NCBI RefSeq assembly: GCF_000243675.2
Contig: NZ_AHMM02000015.1
Coordinates: 248,001-312,000, forward strand
Source of the DNA: Leptospira inadai serovar Lyme str. 10
GTDB taxonomy: Bacteria > Spirochaetota > Leptospiria > Leptospirales > Leptospiraceae
DNA: 64,000 nt
Reading direction: 5' to 3'
Shown: positions 19,397-29,949 of the stretch, in pieces
How the letters are laid out: each line of letters begins with the position of its first letter
How positions within the stretch are numbered: position 1 is the first letter of the stretch
Position numbers and translations under genes: made by a program
The notes under the pieces: generated by a model
Database searches by the model: none
What the model saw: only the letters and a program-made list of their open reading frames with translations
Told to the model about the DNA's origin: nothing

Positions 19397-21157
19397 ATGA
19401 TTCAAGGAAACTATTTCCAAGATAATGAAGATCTATTATTGCATTTTGATACTCTTATTGATTGGGAAGAGGCGGTGCACGCCTATGAAGGGAATTTCGG
19501 TGATGCGGCCAAGTTCAAGGAGACCGGCGACGAACGTTACGCGTATGCGCCGTCCAGCGTAGAGGAAGCTAAGGAATATTATCGTTCCATCCTCGAATCG
19601 TTAGGTGAAATGATGGGAGATTTCGTAGCTCCTCGTAGCAAGGAAATGGACCAGACCGGATTAAAATACGAAAACGGCAAAGTGACGTTCCCCAAGGCCC
19701 AAGAAGAATGTTACAAAACGCTAAAGGATTCCGGATTGATGCCGATTTCGATCAGCCGCAAATATGGCGGGCTCGGTTTGCCGGTAACCGTTCAATCCAT
19801 GATGTGCGAAATCGCTGCGAGAGCCGATGCGGCATTTTGCTTGGCATATGGGAACATAAACATCGTAGAAATTATGGAGCGATTCGCTTCGGAAGAGATG
19901 TGCAAGGAATGGCTTCCCAAAATCGCAGCGGGAGAGTTCAGTGCGGCGATGGCGTTGACCGAACCCAACTACGGATCCGATCTTCCGAACGTTCAGACAA
20001 AAGCCGTCCAGGCTTCCGATGGGACCTGGAAAATCACCGGAGCAAAACGATTCATCACTCACGCCTGCGGCTATATAGACTCGCCTTCCGTGATCTTGAC
20101 GTTAGCGAGAACAGGATCTCCGGAAAGCGGAGCGCGAGGATTGTCCTTCTTTTTAGTTCAGGGCAAGGACGTTCATATCGCTGGAGTCGAACACAAGATG
20201 GGACTACATTGTTCTCCCACCTGCGAAGTGGTATTCGACAATTCTCCAGGCCTGCTGATCGGAAAAACCGGTTACGGTCTCGTGAAATATTCCATGGGAA
20301 TGATGAATGCCGCTCGCTTAACGATCGCAACTCAATCCCTTGGAATCGCAACTGCCGCGTATTTCGAAGCGAATAAATACGCGTCGGAACGAATCCAATT
20401 CGGAAAACCTATACGCCAAATTCCGGCGGTGAAAAAAATGTTGGATCGGATGGAACGGGAAATCTTAGCCACTCGTTGCTTAATATCCGAAACGGGTAGA
20501 GCCATCGAACTTTATCATTGGCGGAAGGAACGCATGATTAAGGAAGAAGGAAAAAGCGAGCGCGACGTGAGTCAGGACGAGACCATTCGTCGCTGGGAAA
20601 AACTCGCCGACTTATTCACTCCTATGAGCAAATATTATGCTTCCGAAGGTTGCGTTTCCATAGCTTCGGACGCATTACAAATTCATGGTGGAAGCGGATA
20701 CACCGAAGATTACGACGTGGCAAGGATCTATCGAGATAGTCGCATTACGACCATCTACGAGGGGACTACCCAGTTGCAGGTCGTAGCCGCAATCGGAGGG
20801 GTCGTTTCGGGAATGTCTCCTACAGGGAATTTCCGTCAGTATATCGAATCCGAGCTGGCCAGTTTTAAACCGTCCGAGGATTTGAAAAAACTCTGGGAAT
20901 ACGTGGAAACCACGGTTCAGAAATTCAAGGCGATCACGGACAGCCAGGTAAAGGATACGTTAGCCTTCGAAACCGTGGAGACCGCCGCTCGACTTGTATG
21001 CGGACTCCTTTTGGAAAAATCTCTCCTAAAATCAAGCGGAGATTCCAGGAAAAAAAGGGAAGAAGCATCCATAGCTTATAATATAGATTCCTTAGCAATC
21101 GCCGAAGGAAATCTATTCAAGTTAGAGAGAGCTTCTCGCCAAGCAGTAGCCGTTTAA
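19397..21157 (+). CDS. Acyl-CoA dehydrogenase
   Basis: 586 residues, the long type with an extended N-terminus and a C-terminal helical extension. The enzyme oxidises acyl-CoA to enoyl-CoA with FAD and passes electrons to ETF. Motifs: ALTEPNYGSDLPN (FAD/substrate loop), ITGAKRFITHA, RIQFGKPI, LQIHGGSGYTEDY and IYEGTTQLQ, where the glutamate is the usual catalytic base of this family. A good ribosome site (GCGGAGGAAAC) precedes the ATG. It is a single transcription unit, followed by a hairpin at 21171. With the thiolase unit 3.6 kb away it supports beta-oxidation, the main carbon route in leptospires. Confidence 0.95.
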   Translation: MIQGNYFQDNEDLLLHFDTLIDWEEAVHAYEGNFGDAAKFKETGDERYAYAPSSVEEAKEYYRSILESLGEMMGDFVAPRSKEMDQTGLKYENGKVTFPKAQEECYKTLKDSGLMPISISRKYGGLGLPVTVQSMMCEIAARADAAFCLAYGNINIVEIMERFASEEMCKEWLPKIAAGEFSAAMALTEPNYGSDLPNVQTKAVQASDGTWKITGAKRFITHACGYIDSPSVILTLARTGSPESGARGLSFFLVQGKDVHIAGVEHKMGLHCSPTCEVVFDNSPGLLIGKTGYGLVKYSMGMMNAARLTIATQSLGIATAAYFEANKYASERIQFGKPIRQIPAVKKMLDRMEREILATRCLISETGRAIELYHWRKERMIKEEGKSERDVSQDETIRRWEKLADLFTPMSKYYASEGCVSIASDALQIHGGSGYTEDYDVARIYRDSRITTIYEGTTQLQVVAAIGGVVSGMSPTGNFRQYIESELASFKPSEDLKKLWEYVETTVQKFKAITDSQVKDTLAFETVETAARLVCGLLLEKSLLKSSGDSRKKREEASIAYNIDSLAIAEGNLFKLERASRQAVAV

Positions 21158-21170
21158 GTCCGTTCCGGAA

Positions 21171-21204
21171 ATCGCCGGTAGCGTTATACGAACCTATCGG
21201 CGAT
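21171..21204 (+). terminator. Hairpin after the acyl-CoA dehydrogenase gene
   Basis: ATCGCCGGTAG and CTATCGGCGAT pair over 11 bp with one wobble around a 12-nt loop, 14 bp past the stop codon. No poly-T follows, so the call rests on stem and position. Confidence 0.45.
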
Positions 21205-21377
21205 CTCCTTTACGAATTTCATGTCGGCATTATTCCGAAAGAAACGGCAGCTCATTACTAATTTGGAATAAAGCCGATGCCTCCGACGCGCCGACAAACG
21301 AATGAATGCCGAGAAAAAATCTGGGCAAGCCAGTGCAGGAACTCCGACACGGTAGAGAAAATTCGTTTTAAAATTTT

Positions 21378-22916
21378 CTAATCTTCCTTACTCTCTTTTT
21401 CCGCCGGAAGACGGGGAACCTCGCCGATCGTAACTCCGACGACGATTCGGTTCAAATTATGTTGGTGCAACATCCTACGGTAAGTCATTTCGGACGTCAG
21501 GGCCGAAAGTCTGGCGGTAATCGATTCGATCCGACTCGTCCTTCCGGTTCTATAACTCGCGACCTGCGATTGTGCCGTTTCCTGAGCTAGGGTATGCGCT
21601 TTTTCGTAGATCGTAAGAAGTCTCTGTGAATTCTTATATGCTTCAAACGCGTTTCTGATCTCTTGAGACGCGGTTCTCCTTGTCTGAGACATGGTAAGCT
21701 TTGCTTGCTTCCGCTGAGAATCCGCCGCGCGATAGTTTTCGAGTTGGGCAAACGGAGTGAGCGGTACGGTGACCTGGAATTGAGTGACGATGTCCTTATT
21801 ATAAGTCGTTCCCGGCGTAGGAAAAGAATAATAATTGTTAAATGCAATGGAAGGCATATAGACGTTCGTCATCGCCACCGATTTATTCCATTCGCTCGCC
21901 TTGAGGCTTTTATCGGAAGCGAGAACGTCGTATCTTTTCGAGAGAAATTCTCCCGGCTCCCGATCCACGGGAGGATCCGGCAGGTTATTGGCCTGGTACC
22001 CGGCGACCTTAAGAGTCGGTTCGCTACCCGCCATCGTAAACAAGGTAATCCTTATCTGTTCCAACTGAAATTTAGTGTCTCCGAGCGAAGCTTCCGCATT
22101 GGATAACCTTGTTTCGGCGGAAAGTAGCTCGGATCTCATAATTCGACCCAAGGAATAAAGTCTGCGCCTTTCCTGCACGTCCTCCAAAGTCAGATCGAGA
22201 GTTTGTTGCGCAAAGCGTAAGTTCTCCTCTAACATTAGAAAATTAAAATATGCCTGGGCCAATTCCAGATACATTCTACCTGCCTCGTGTTTCGCCTCCA
22301 GTCTTCTCTGCTCCGTGGTAAATTTTGCCGATTTGAAACTCAAAAACGACGTTATCATAGTATTGATCGGAACACTCAGCAGAATACGAGAACCGGCAGT
22401 AGCGGTCGGAGAGATCGTAGTCGAAGTTCCTCCCGAAGAGGAAGGGATAAGCAGAGCACCCGGACCGTATTTGTCCAAATTGGCTTGGAGCTGATTATCG
22501 GCCGATATTTGTTGAGCTAAGGAAGCGGTCGGAGTCGGATGAACGGGCGGCGTCGTATAAAATTTGTTATACACGTACGATAAAGTCGGAAAGAACCCTG
22601 CGAATTGCCCCCATTTTTGAGCTTCCGCCTGCTCGGTCGTCTCGTTTTTCAGAGCGATCCGTTCCGTTCTCTCTACGGCGAGAATGTACAAATCGTCCAA
22701 AGAAACGGCGTAACGCGACGATGCTCTTTCCACATCCTGAGTCGTAACTCCGGTCACTTGTTTTAAATTATCCTCTATAACTCCGTCCTTTAGTTTGACT
22801 TCTGTAGAAGTTAACGAAGTCGTGGACGCGCAAGAAACAAAGAAATGAAGACCGAACCAGATACAGATAGGGAGAAAAAAAAGAACTTTCTTATCTAGTA
22901 TGCGATAGCTTATCAT
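21378..22916 (-). CDS. TolC-family outer-membrane efflux lipoprotein
   Basis: 512 residues. The N-terminus is a lipoprotein signal ending FFVSC (Cys29). Two long coiled-coil stretches (about 190-270 and 390-490, rich in A, E, Q, R) and the paired repeats that follow them are typical of TolC/OprM channels. These form the outer-membrane exit duct of tripartite pumps. The start overlaps the end of the RND pump gene by 26 bp, so the two are translationally coupled. No periplasmic adaptor gene lies in this unit. Confidence 0.9.
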   Translation of the reverse strand: MISYRILDKKVLFFLPICIWFGLHFFVSCASTTSLTSTEVKLKDGVIEDNLKQVTGVTTQDVERASSRYAVSLDDLYILAVERTERIALKNETTEQAEAQKWGQFAGFFPTLSYVYNKFYTTPPVHPTPTASLAQQISADNQLQANLDKYGPGALLIPSSSGGTSTTISPTATAGSRILLSVPINTMITSFLSFKSAKFTTEQRRLEAKHEAGRMYLELAQAYFNFLMLEENLRFAQQTLDLTLEDVQERRRLYSLGRIMRSELLSAETRLSNAEASLGDTKFQLEQIRITLFTMAGSEPTLKVAGYQANNLPDPPVDREPGEFLSKRYDVLASDKSLKASEWNKSVAMTNVYMPSIAFNNYYSFPTPGTTYNKDIVTQFQVTVPLTPFAQLENYRAADSQRKQAKLTMSQTRRTASQEIRNAFEAYKNSQRLLTIYEKAHTLAQETAQSQVASYRTGRTSRIESITARLSALTSEMTYRRMLHQHNLNRIVVGVTIGEVPRLPAEKESKED

Positions 22917-25900
22917 TCGATTCCTTTTCCATGAGAAAATACGCGGCAGGCACCACGATAAAAGTAATTAGGGTCGAGAGAATCAATCCGCCCAAGATGG
23001 TGATCGCCATCGGGACCCGGGTCTCGGCGCCGGGTCCTAGAGCTAATGCCGGCGGAATAGCCGCTGCAATGGACGCGAAGGAGGTCATCAAAACCGGTCG
23101 CAATCGGACAGGACAACCTTCTCGGATCGCCTCCGCAATGCTTTTTCCTTGCGAACGGACATGGTTTACGAATTCGACTAATAAAATAGAATTCTTCTTA
23201 ACGAGCCCGAGCAGCATGATCAAGCCGATAAAGCTATACATATTGAACGATTGCTTCATAAAATAAAGGGCGATTAGCGCTCCGGAAAAACTGAAAGGCA
23301 TCGCCAGTAAAATGTAAAGCGGTTGTTTTAGGCTATTGAACTGACTCGCTAAGATCATATACGACATCACAATTCCCATAACAAGGGCGAATAAAAGACT
23401 ATTAGCGGATTCTCCCGCGGTCTTTGCAGAACCCGTCACGTCGACCGAATAGCCTTCCGGAAGCACTTCCTTTGCGATCCGTATGGATTCTTCCGTAGCT
23501 TTGTTCTGTCCGACGGCTACCGGAGGATTTCCGAATATTTTAATCGTTCGATCCCGGTTAACGCGCGTAATATTCTTTAGGGTATTCGTAGCCTGAAGCA
23601 CCAAAACGTCTTTTAAGCGCACGAATTCGCCGTACGTATTACGAACGCTTATGTTCGGTATGATGTCCGCTTTTTCTCCCTGTTCCTTATTGATCTTAAC
23701 ACGAACATCGTAACTTCTTCCGTTTTCGGTAAATCGACTCACCTTTTTTCCACCCATCAGAGGCCCGATCGTATTTCCGATATTCGCCATACTAACGCCT
23801 CTCAAGGCGGCGGCCTCTCGGTTGGGTAAAATCCGGACTTCCGGTTGTCCCGAAACGTAATCCGTATCGATATCCAATAGGACTCCGCTTTGGTCCAAGC
23901 GATTTCGAATCTCGTCGGCCACCTTGGCTAAATTGGCCCAATCCGGTCCCGACAATACGAGTTCGACGGGATATCCTCTTCCCGCACTAAATCCCCGTTG
24001 CGACAAGTCTTGGACGGAAAATTTACATTCGGGAACGAGAGCTTTTAAATCCTTTCGTAAATCCGCAAAGATTTCGTTTTGAGTTATCTCTCTCCCTGTC
24101 TTTTTACTTTTTGGTCGTTGCCCCATATCTTTGACCGAAACAAAAAACATCGCTCCGTTGGATTCCGTTCCGCCCATTCCGCCGACATTGGACATGTACT
24201 TGGAAATTTCGGGTTTCTTAAGAAGATACTCTTCCACCTTCTTCATGGCTTCGTCCGTCCGATAAATGGATGAGCCGATCGGCATTTTTGCCCGAATAAT
24301 AAAACGACCCATATCCTGAGGGGGAATGAACTCCTTCTTTAACAGCAGCAAAAATCCGAGAGAGAGCGCGAACAAGAGCGTAGACACTAAAAGAATGATT
24401 TTTGGAAATGCGATTACGTAATCCAACACCTTACCATAAATGCGTTCCGAAAATTGCAGGAATCTTTCGATGATCGGATCCATCTTTTTAAAGAAGGAAA
24501 TCGGCGCGATCGCGGCTTTGAACTTGGAAATCGTTCGCTCGAATCGATTGGGATCGGATGCGGGTTTGGGTTCGGGAAATTGTATCGCTTTCTTACCGCC
24601 TCGTTTTTTGTGCTCTTCGATTTTATGCTCCCTATAACGCGAGGCTCTCATCGGAGTAAAGCTCAGAGCTTCGAATAAGGAAAGAGCCACAGCAACCGCG
24701 ACCGTTACTCCGAATTCGAGGAAGTATCTACCGATGATTCCGGACATGAAAGCGACCGGGAGGAAAATCGCGATTATCGCCAGAGTGGCGGCTAACGCAG
24801 CGAATCTTATTTCTGAAGCCCCGTCCAACGCGGCTTGGAACCAAGTCTTTCCCATCTCCCGGTGTCGGCTGATATTCTCCAGAACCATAATGGCATCGTC
24901 CACGACGATTCCGACCGCAAGAGAAAGTCCGAGAAGAGTAAAGGTATTCAGGGTAAATCCCGCGAAATACAATAGTAAGAAAGTTCCCATCACCGAAGTA
25001 GGAATTGCAAGCAGGACGTTCCAAGTGCTGCTCCAACTTCCCAAAAAGAGCCTGCAAACAAAACCGGTCAGAAGCGCGGAAAGTACGAGTGTAAAGATCA
25101 GCTCCTGGACGGAATCACGGATAAACGTAGTATTATCATTCGCGATAGAAAGATCGTATCCTTTCGGAAGCGTCGGTTTTAACTCCCGCATCTTCTTCTT
25201 GATCAAATCTCCGACTTGAACCGCGTTGGCGCCTTTGATTTTTTTAATTCCTAATCCGACTGCGGAAATTCCGTTGAAACGGGAAATCCTTCTAATCTCA
25301 TCCAAACCGTCCTCGACATGCGCGACCTCGCGAAGACGGACCGGGCGGAACATCGCCGCTCCGCTTCTTGAGTTTATAAAGATATTCGAAAATTGTTCGA
25401 CCGTCGGAACGTCTCCGACGGCTCTCAACGAAACTTCCGAACTTTTGTTTTCCACTCTCCCCGAGGGTACTTCTATATTCTGTTCGGTTAACGTATTTGT
25501 AATATCATTGACGGTCAATTCCGCCCGGGTCAAACGTATCGGATCCAGGAATACGTTGATCGTCCTGTCCACGTATCCGCCTAAAATGATTTCGCCTACG
25601 CCCGATATCTCCTGAAATTTATCTTTTAGCTGCGATTTCACGAAGATCATCTTCTCCTGATCCGTTCGACCCACGGCCGTCAACGAAACCCAGATGATGG
25701 GCGTGTCGTCCGGGTTGGACTTCATCAAGATAGGAGGATCCAGGGCGTCGGGTAATTTGTTTTGAACCTGCGCGATTTTAGTCTGAATTTCCTGAATCGC
25801 AACGTCCACATCGCGTTTCAGTTCGAGTTCGACGGTGATTGTGGCGGAGTTATCGGTGGATACCGATCTAACTTCCACTACGCCTTGAACCGTGAGTAAA

Positions 25901-26109
25901 ACTTCTTCGATCGGATCCACCACATCGGTTTCCATAACCGAGGCGTTGGCGCCCTCTAGATTTAACGTAACGTTTACTATCGGGAAGTCCACGTCCGGCA
26001 TCTGAGAAAGTCCCATCCGGGAGAACCCGATGGTACCGAGTAGGATGATACCGATCATCATCATCCACGCGAAGATCGGGTTACGAATGGAAATTTCTGA
26101 TAATTGCAA
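22891..26109 (-). CDS. RND multidrug efflux transporter (AcrB/HAE1-like permease)
   Basis: 1072 residues from the TTG at 26109, chosen because AGAGG precedes it and RND proteins normally begin close to the LSEISIRNPIFAW segment; a TTG at 26142 would add 11 residues. Landmarks include the first helix, the porter domain, GLSLAVGIVVDDAIMVLEN with the paired aspartates of the proton relay in TM4, a large second periplasmic loop and a second 6-helix bundle with GLIMLLGLVKKNSILLVEF. It would export drugs or lipophilic compounds through the TolC-like protein whose gene overlaps downstream. There is no adaptor (HlyD/MFP) gene upstream: the next gene is divergent. Confidence 0.93.
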   Translation of the reverse strand: MQLSEISIRNPIFAWMMMIGIILLGTIGFSRMGLSQMPDVDFPIVNVTLNLEGANASVMETDVVDPIEEVLLTVQGVVEVRSVSTDNSATITVELELKRDVDVAIQEIQTKIAQVQNKLPDALDPPILMKSNPDDTPIIWVSLTAVGRTDQEKMIFVKSQLKDKFQEISGVGEIILGGYVDRTINVFLDPIRLTRAELTVNDITNTLTEQNIEVPSGRVENKSSEVSLRAVGDVPTVEQFSNIFINSRSGAAMFRPVRLREVAHVEDGLDEIRRISRFNGISAVGLGIKKIKGANAVQVGDLIKKKMRELKPTLPKGYDLSIANDNTTFIRDSVQELIFTLVLSALLTGFVCRLFLGSWSSTWNVLLAIPTSVMGTFLLLYFAGFTLNTFTLLGLSLAVGIVVDDAIMVLENISRHREMGKTWFQAALDGASEIRFAALAATLAIIAIFLPVAFMSGIIGRYFLEFGVTVAVAVALSLFEALSFTPMRASRYREHKIEEHKKRGGKKAIQFPEPKPASDPNRFERTISKFKAAIAPISFFKKMDPIIERFLQFSERIYGKVLDYVIAFPKIILLVSTLLFALSLGFLLLLKKEFIPPQDMGRFIIRAKMPIGSSIYRTDEAMKKVEEYLLKKPEISKYMSNVGGMGGTESNGAMFFVSVKDMGQRPKSKKTGREITQNEIFADLRKDLKALVPECKFSVQDLSQRGFSAGRGYPVELVLSGPDWANLAKVADEIRNRLDQSGVLLDIDTDYVSGQPEVRILPNREAAALRGVSMANIGNTIGPLMGGKKVSRFTENGRSYDVRVKINKEQGEKADIIPNISVRNTYGEFVRLKDVLVLQATNTLKNITRVNRDRTIKIFGNPPVAVGQNKATEESIRIAKEVLPEGYSVDVTGSAKTAGESANSLLFALVMGIVMSYMILASQFNSLKQPLYILLAMPFSFSGALIALYFMKQSFNMYSFIGLIMLLGLVKKNSILLVEFVNHVRSQGKSIAEAIREGCPVRLRPVLMTSFASIAAAIPPALALGPGAETRVPMAITILGGLILSTLITFIVVPAAYFLMEKESNDKLSHTR

Positions 26110-26238
26110 AGGAGCCTCTAATGAATACGGGACCGGTCCCAAGAAACGAGATCTAAGTTCTTTTTTTCAGACCTTCCTTTTTATCGCCGGTGCCAGATTT
26201 TTTCTTGTCCGAAAGGAACATTCCAATATGAAATTCCC

Positions 26239-26991
26239 ATGTCTTTTCGACTTCTCGAACCCGATAAAGGGATACTCCTTTCCGAGGCAATCTCGACAAA
26301 TACGATTCTAAAGGGGAAAGAATTTCCGCCAGGAACCTGGATCCTAGCTGACTTTCAGTCTCAAGGAAGAGGACGCAAAAATCGAACCTGGGCCGTATTA
26401 GGGGACGAGCCTTTCCTATTCTCGGGAAAGTTTCGTTCGACCGGTGAAATACATTCTCCGAATCTTTTTTCCTTATTCATCGGAGTTTCGGTAGCGAAAG
26501 CCCTGCTAACAACCTATCCGTCCTTGCACGAATCGGGCGATCTTAAAATCAAGTGGCCGAACGATATATTCGTAAAAGGTAAGAAAGTTTGCGGAATTTT
26601 AATAGAAACCGAAAAAGAAGGAGAGGACTGGGATTGGATTGTCGGCATCGGGGTTAATCTTTTCGGAAAAAGCCTTTCGGAAGAATTACCGGAAGCCGGA
26701 TTTGTGACGTCCTCGGAGACCGAGTCGGGAAGAAGAAACCGTTTTCTAGAAACGCTCCTACCATTGTTAAACGACGCGGCCTTATCCCTGAGCGACGGAA
26801 AAACGTATCTTTCGTTTATCAACGACCGACTTCTCTGGAAAGAAAGTACGATCGCCTATACGGAAAACGGGGTTCCGCAGACCGCGATCGTATTGGGAGT
26901 GGACGATTCCGGACGATTACTCGTTCGATCTCCTTCCGGGGAAATCACCGAATTCATTGACAGTCCGGAAGATTTTAGATCCCTGGGTTAG
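26239..26991 (+). CDS. birA: Biotin--[acetyl-CoA-carboxylase] ligase
   Basis: 250 residues. The enzyme activates biotin with ATP and attaches it to the carboxyl-carrier protein. The signature GRGRKNRTW (ATP/biotin loop) near residue 52, the KWPNDI segment and GIGVNLFG are present, with a C-terminal SH3-like part. It lacks the N-terminal helix-turn-helix of E. coli BirA, so it is a monofunctional ligase that should not repress biotin genes itself. Its stop is 2 bp from the coaX start, so the two are translationally linked. Confidence 0.92.
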   Translation: MSFRLLEPDKGILLSEAISTNTILKGKEFPPGTWILADFQSQGRGRKNRTWAVLGDEPFLFSGKFRSTGEIHSPNLFSLFIGVSVAKALLTTYPSLHESGDLKIKWPNDIFVKGKKVCGILIETEKEGEDWDWIVGIGVNLFGKSLSEELPEAGFVTSSETESGRRNRFLETLLPLLNDAALSLSDGKTYLSFINDRLLWKESTIAYTENGVPQTAIVLGVDDSGRLLVRSPSGEITEFIDSPEDFRSLG

Positions 26992-26993
26992 GA

Positions 26994-27767
26994 ATGATTC
27001 TAGTTATAGATGTCGGTAATACAAATACCGTTTTCGGAATTTACCGGGACGGTTCGAAAGAGCCTATCTTTCATAGGCGAACCGTAACGAGAAAAGATCG
27101 AACCTCCGATGAAATGGGTCTTTTCTTACGAGGGTTTTTGCGGGAATTTGAAATCGATAGTTCGCATATTCGCGGAGGAATTTATTCTTCGGTAGTTCCG
27201 CAATTGAATCCGATCTTAGAAAGAATGATTCAGGATTGGTTTAAGATCGAACCGATTAGAGTTCATTATCAAATGAAACTCCCGTTCGGAATTAAATATC
27301 CTCGGCCCTTCGAGATCGGAGCGGACCGTTTGGTAAACGCCGCAGCAGCGGTCGTCGATCATCCCGGAAAAAACATCATCATCGACTTAGGAACTGCGAC
27401 CACATTTTGCGTGATCGACGAATCTCCGAACTACTTGGGTGGAGTTATCGCTCCGGGATTAAAGGGATCCATGGATGCTCTCACTCGAAACGCCGCCCAA
27501 TTGCCGCCGATCGTATTCCAGGCCCCGACGAAGATACTAGGCGATTCCACGATCGAATCCATCCAAGCGGGATTTTTTTACGGATGGATCGGATTATTGG
27601 AAGGAATCATACGAGAAATTAAGAATAGCTACGGGAAGGAATATACCGTGATCGGTACCGGCGGACTCGTTACCACCATTCACGCGGCGCATCCCGGAAT
27701 TTTCGATAAAATAGAACCGTTATTAACCTTACGCGGGTTGCAATTTCTATACGAACTGAATCATTAA
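26994..27767 (+). CDS. coaX: Type III pantothenate kinase
   Basis: 257 residues, normal for CoaX, the first step of CoA synthesis (ATP plus pantothenate). The phosphate motifs are clear: [12 protein letters not shown] at the N-terminus, [12 protein letters not shown] in the middle and GGVIAPGL afterwards, with a [11 protein letters not shown] helix between. The ribosome site overlaps the birA stop region (TTAGGAATG). BirA and CoaX side by side is a common arrangement. A ParB-like gene follows after 28 bp. Confidence 0.95.
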   Translation: MILVIDVGNTNTVFGIYRDGSKEPIFHRRTVTRKDRTSDEMGLFLRGFLREFEIDSSHIRGGIYSSVVPQLNPILERMIQDWFKIEPIRVHYQMKLPFGIKYPRPFEIGADRLVNAAAAVVDHPGKNIIIDLGTATTFCVIDESPNYLGGVIAPGLKGSMDALTRNAAQLPPIVFQAPTKILGDSTIESIQAGFFYGWIGLLEGIIREIKNSYGKEYTVIGTGGLVTTIHAAHPGIFDKIEPLLTLRGLQFLYELNH

Positions 27768-27795
27768 TGCGATTCGATACGAGAGTAGGATTAAA

Positions 27796-28431
27796 ATGAA
27801 CGACATCCAAGAATACACGTCCGACCTGCAAATAGACAATTTCAGCGTGGTCGAGACTTCGACTTTACATCCGACTCAACTCTGCCTAGGATTCCGGGAG
27901 GTTCAATATAGGATCGGACAATTTAAGGAAATGTCTTCGGAAGATCTGGATGCATACTTAAAAGAGAATTACCTTCCCGTCGTGATAGGCCCGGACAAGC
28001 GACCTTACGTCGTGGACCATCATCATCGCGCTCGTGCGATAGAACTCACCGATATGAGAGATACGGTTTATATTAAAGTTTTAAAAAACTGTTCCGAATG
28101 GCAAGAGAGGGACTTTTGGTTATTGATGCGGGAAAATGCATGGGTATACTTATTCGACAAAGACGGAAATCCCGCCGGTATCGAGGAAATTCCGTCCCGC
28201 TTGGAAGGCCTGCAAGACGATAAATTTAGAAGTCTAGCCTGGGCCGTACGCAAAGCCGGCGCTTATGAAAAATCGGATAAGCCATTCCAAGAGTTTTTAT
28301 GGGGGAACTTTTTTAGGCAGCAAATGGATTTTGAAGATACCGAAGAAGGATTTCAAGCTGCCGTAAATCAAGCCATCGAACTTTGTAAAACTCACGAGGC
28401 AAAACATCTCCCGGGGTTTATTAAAAAATAG
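27796..28431 (+). CDS. ParB-like putative nuclease-fold protein
   Basis: 211 residues. The segment LHPTQLCLGFREVQYRI, followed by VVIGPDKRPYVVDHHHRARA, matches the 'putative ParB-like nuclease' family (ParBc_2); the GPDxxPYVVDxHHRARA box is its most conserved part. It is not a chromosome-partitioning ParB: there is no helix-turn-helix domain and no parA gene nearby. Its biochemical role is unknown; related proteins are found as stand-alone genes. It follows coaX by 28 bp on the same strand and is probably in the same transcript. Confidence 0.75.
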   Translation: MNDIQEYTSDLQIDNFSVVETSTLHPTQLCLGFREVQYRIGQFKEMSSEDLDAYLKENYLPVVIGPDKRPYVVDHHHRARAIELTDMRDTVYIKVLKNCSEWQERDFWLLMRENAWVYLFDKDGNPAGIEEIPSRLEGLQDDKFRSLAWAVRKAGAYEKSDKPFQEFLWGNFFRQQMDFEDTEEGFQAAVNQAIELCKTHEAKHLPGFIKK

Positions 28432-28777
28432 GCATTCTTCCTCGAATCGAATAGGTCCGGATTCCATTCCGGTATAAACTAAAAATCGGTCGGAATTAAA
28501 TTCACGATTCTATGTCGCTTACTAAAAAGAATATCCGTTAAAGTCGCGACGTCCTCGCTTTCGAGCCGGGACACCTAACGTACGTTTCGTTATCATCCTC
28601 TTCCGATTATACCCGCATTACGAATTCATTTTGATTTCTTAAATTACCTTTTCAATTGATATTTTGCATATAAATTCAGAAGAATATCAGCGCGATTTCG
28701 GACTTTTTCGATTGCGATCTTTACCAAAATCTCTACACTTCCTCTTGTAAAACCTGCCGAGAGACGGAGGCATTCTG
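28432..28777. other. Intergenic stretch, no gene seen
   Basis: 346 bp between the ParB-like gene and cfa. I see no convincing gene; the 85-residue minus-strand ORF overlapping it extends into cfa and is a shadow. The cfa ribosome site ACGGAGGC lies at its end. It presumably holds the cfa promoter. Confidence 0.45.
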
Positions 28778-29893
28778 ATGCGGAGCGCAATTCGAAATAA
28801 AGTAGAAAACCTTTTTTCCGGAGCCGGTATTTCATTCGGAGGAAATTCCCCCTGGGATATAAAGATCCGAGACGAAGCTTTTTACGAAAGACTGATCGCA
28901 AAAGGCTCGTTAGGTTTTGGAGAAGCCTATATGGACGGCTGGTTCGAGAGCGAACGGTTGGATCAAACCGTCTATAGAATCGTCAAAGCAGGACTCGAAC
29001 ATGCCGGCGGAAAATCCTGGAGAGATATTCTACTCCTCGTACTTTCCCGGTTGATCAATCAACAAAATAAGAGTAGAGCGTTCGAAGTCGGGGAAAGACA
29101 TTATGATCTCGGAAACGACCTCTTTCAGGAAATGCTCGATCCGGAGCTCGTATATTCCTGCGCATATTGGAAGAACGCGGCTAACTTAGCGGAAGCGCAA
29201 AAAAACAAACTGGATTTAATCTGTCGTAAAATAGGATTAAAATCGGGTATGAAAGTATTGGATATAGGCTGCGGTTGGGGAGGTTTTGCCCGACATGCCG
29301 CACGGAACTACGGAGCGGAAGTCGTGGGGATTAGCGTTTCCAAAGAACAATTAGCTCTGGCCAAGGATCTTTCCAAAGGTTTGAAAATCGAGTTTAGGCT
29401 GCAGGACTATAGGGACGTGAACGAGCCTTTTGATCGGATCGTTTCCGTCGGACAAATGGAACATGTCGGATTTAAGAATTATAGAACCTACATGAAACTA
29501 GTTTATAAATGTCTTAAAGACGGAGGACTCTTTCTACTGCATACGATAGGATCCAACGAAACCGCGAAAGTCGGAGATGCGTGGATAGAAAAATACATAT
29601 TTCCGAATTCCCTTCTCCCTTCGTTGGCCCAATTGACGAGCGCGAGCGAGAATTTATTCGTGTTGGAAGATCTACAGAACTTCGGAAGCGATTATGATAG
29701 AACTCTAATGGCCTGGTATCATAATTTCGAAAGATCCTGGAAGAAGATAGGATCCAAATACGGAGAAAGGTTCTATAAAATGTGGAAATTTTATCTTCTT
29801 GCCTGCGCGGGCGCGTTCCGAGCCCGTAAATTACAGCTCTGGCAGTTCGTCTTCACGAAAGGAGTGGAAGGCGTATACGAAGCGGCAAGGTGA
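28778..29893 (+). CDS. cfa: Cyclopropane-fatty-acyl-phospholipid synthase
   Basis: 371 residues. The enzyme uses S-adenosylmethionine to methylenate double bonds of membrane phospholipid acyl chains. The N-terminal part has GEAYMDGWFE, then HYDLGNDLF, then the SAM-binding VLDIGCGWGGFARHAA, followed by VSVGQMEHVG with the catalytic-site histidine/glutamate region and WHNFERSW-like motif (YHNFERSWKK) near the C-terminus. Length is as expected. It stands alone; ruvC converges on it from the right, with 56 bp between the stop codons. Confidence 0.95.
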   Translation: MRSAIRNKVENLFSGAGISFGGNSPWDIKIRDEAFYERLIAKGSLGFGEAYMDGWFESERLDQTVYRIVKAGLEHAGGKSWRDILLLVLSRLINQQNKSRAFEVGERHYDLGNDLFQEMLDPELVYSCAYWKNAANLAEAQKNKLDLICRKIGLKSGMKVLDIGCGWGGFARHAARNYGAEVVGISVSKEQLALAKDLSKGLKIEFRLQDYRDVNEPFDRIVSVGQMEHVGFKNYRTYMKLVYKCLKDGGLFLLHTIGSNETAKVGDAWIEKYIFPNSLLPSLAQLTSASENLFVLEDLQNFGSDYDRTLMAWYHNFERSWKKIGSKYGERFYKMWKFYLLACAGAFRARKLQLWQFVFTKGVEGVYEAAR

Positions 29894-29949
29894 TCCGATC
29901 CTAAAGCCGAACGATTCGGATTCGTCGACGGAAAACGAAGCGGAACCGT

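Noticed and set aside
19708..20376. 222-codon plus-strand ORF
   Set aside because: Out-of-frame shadow of the acyl-CoA dehydrogenase gene.
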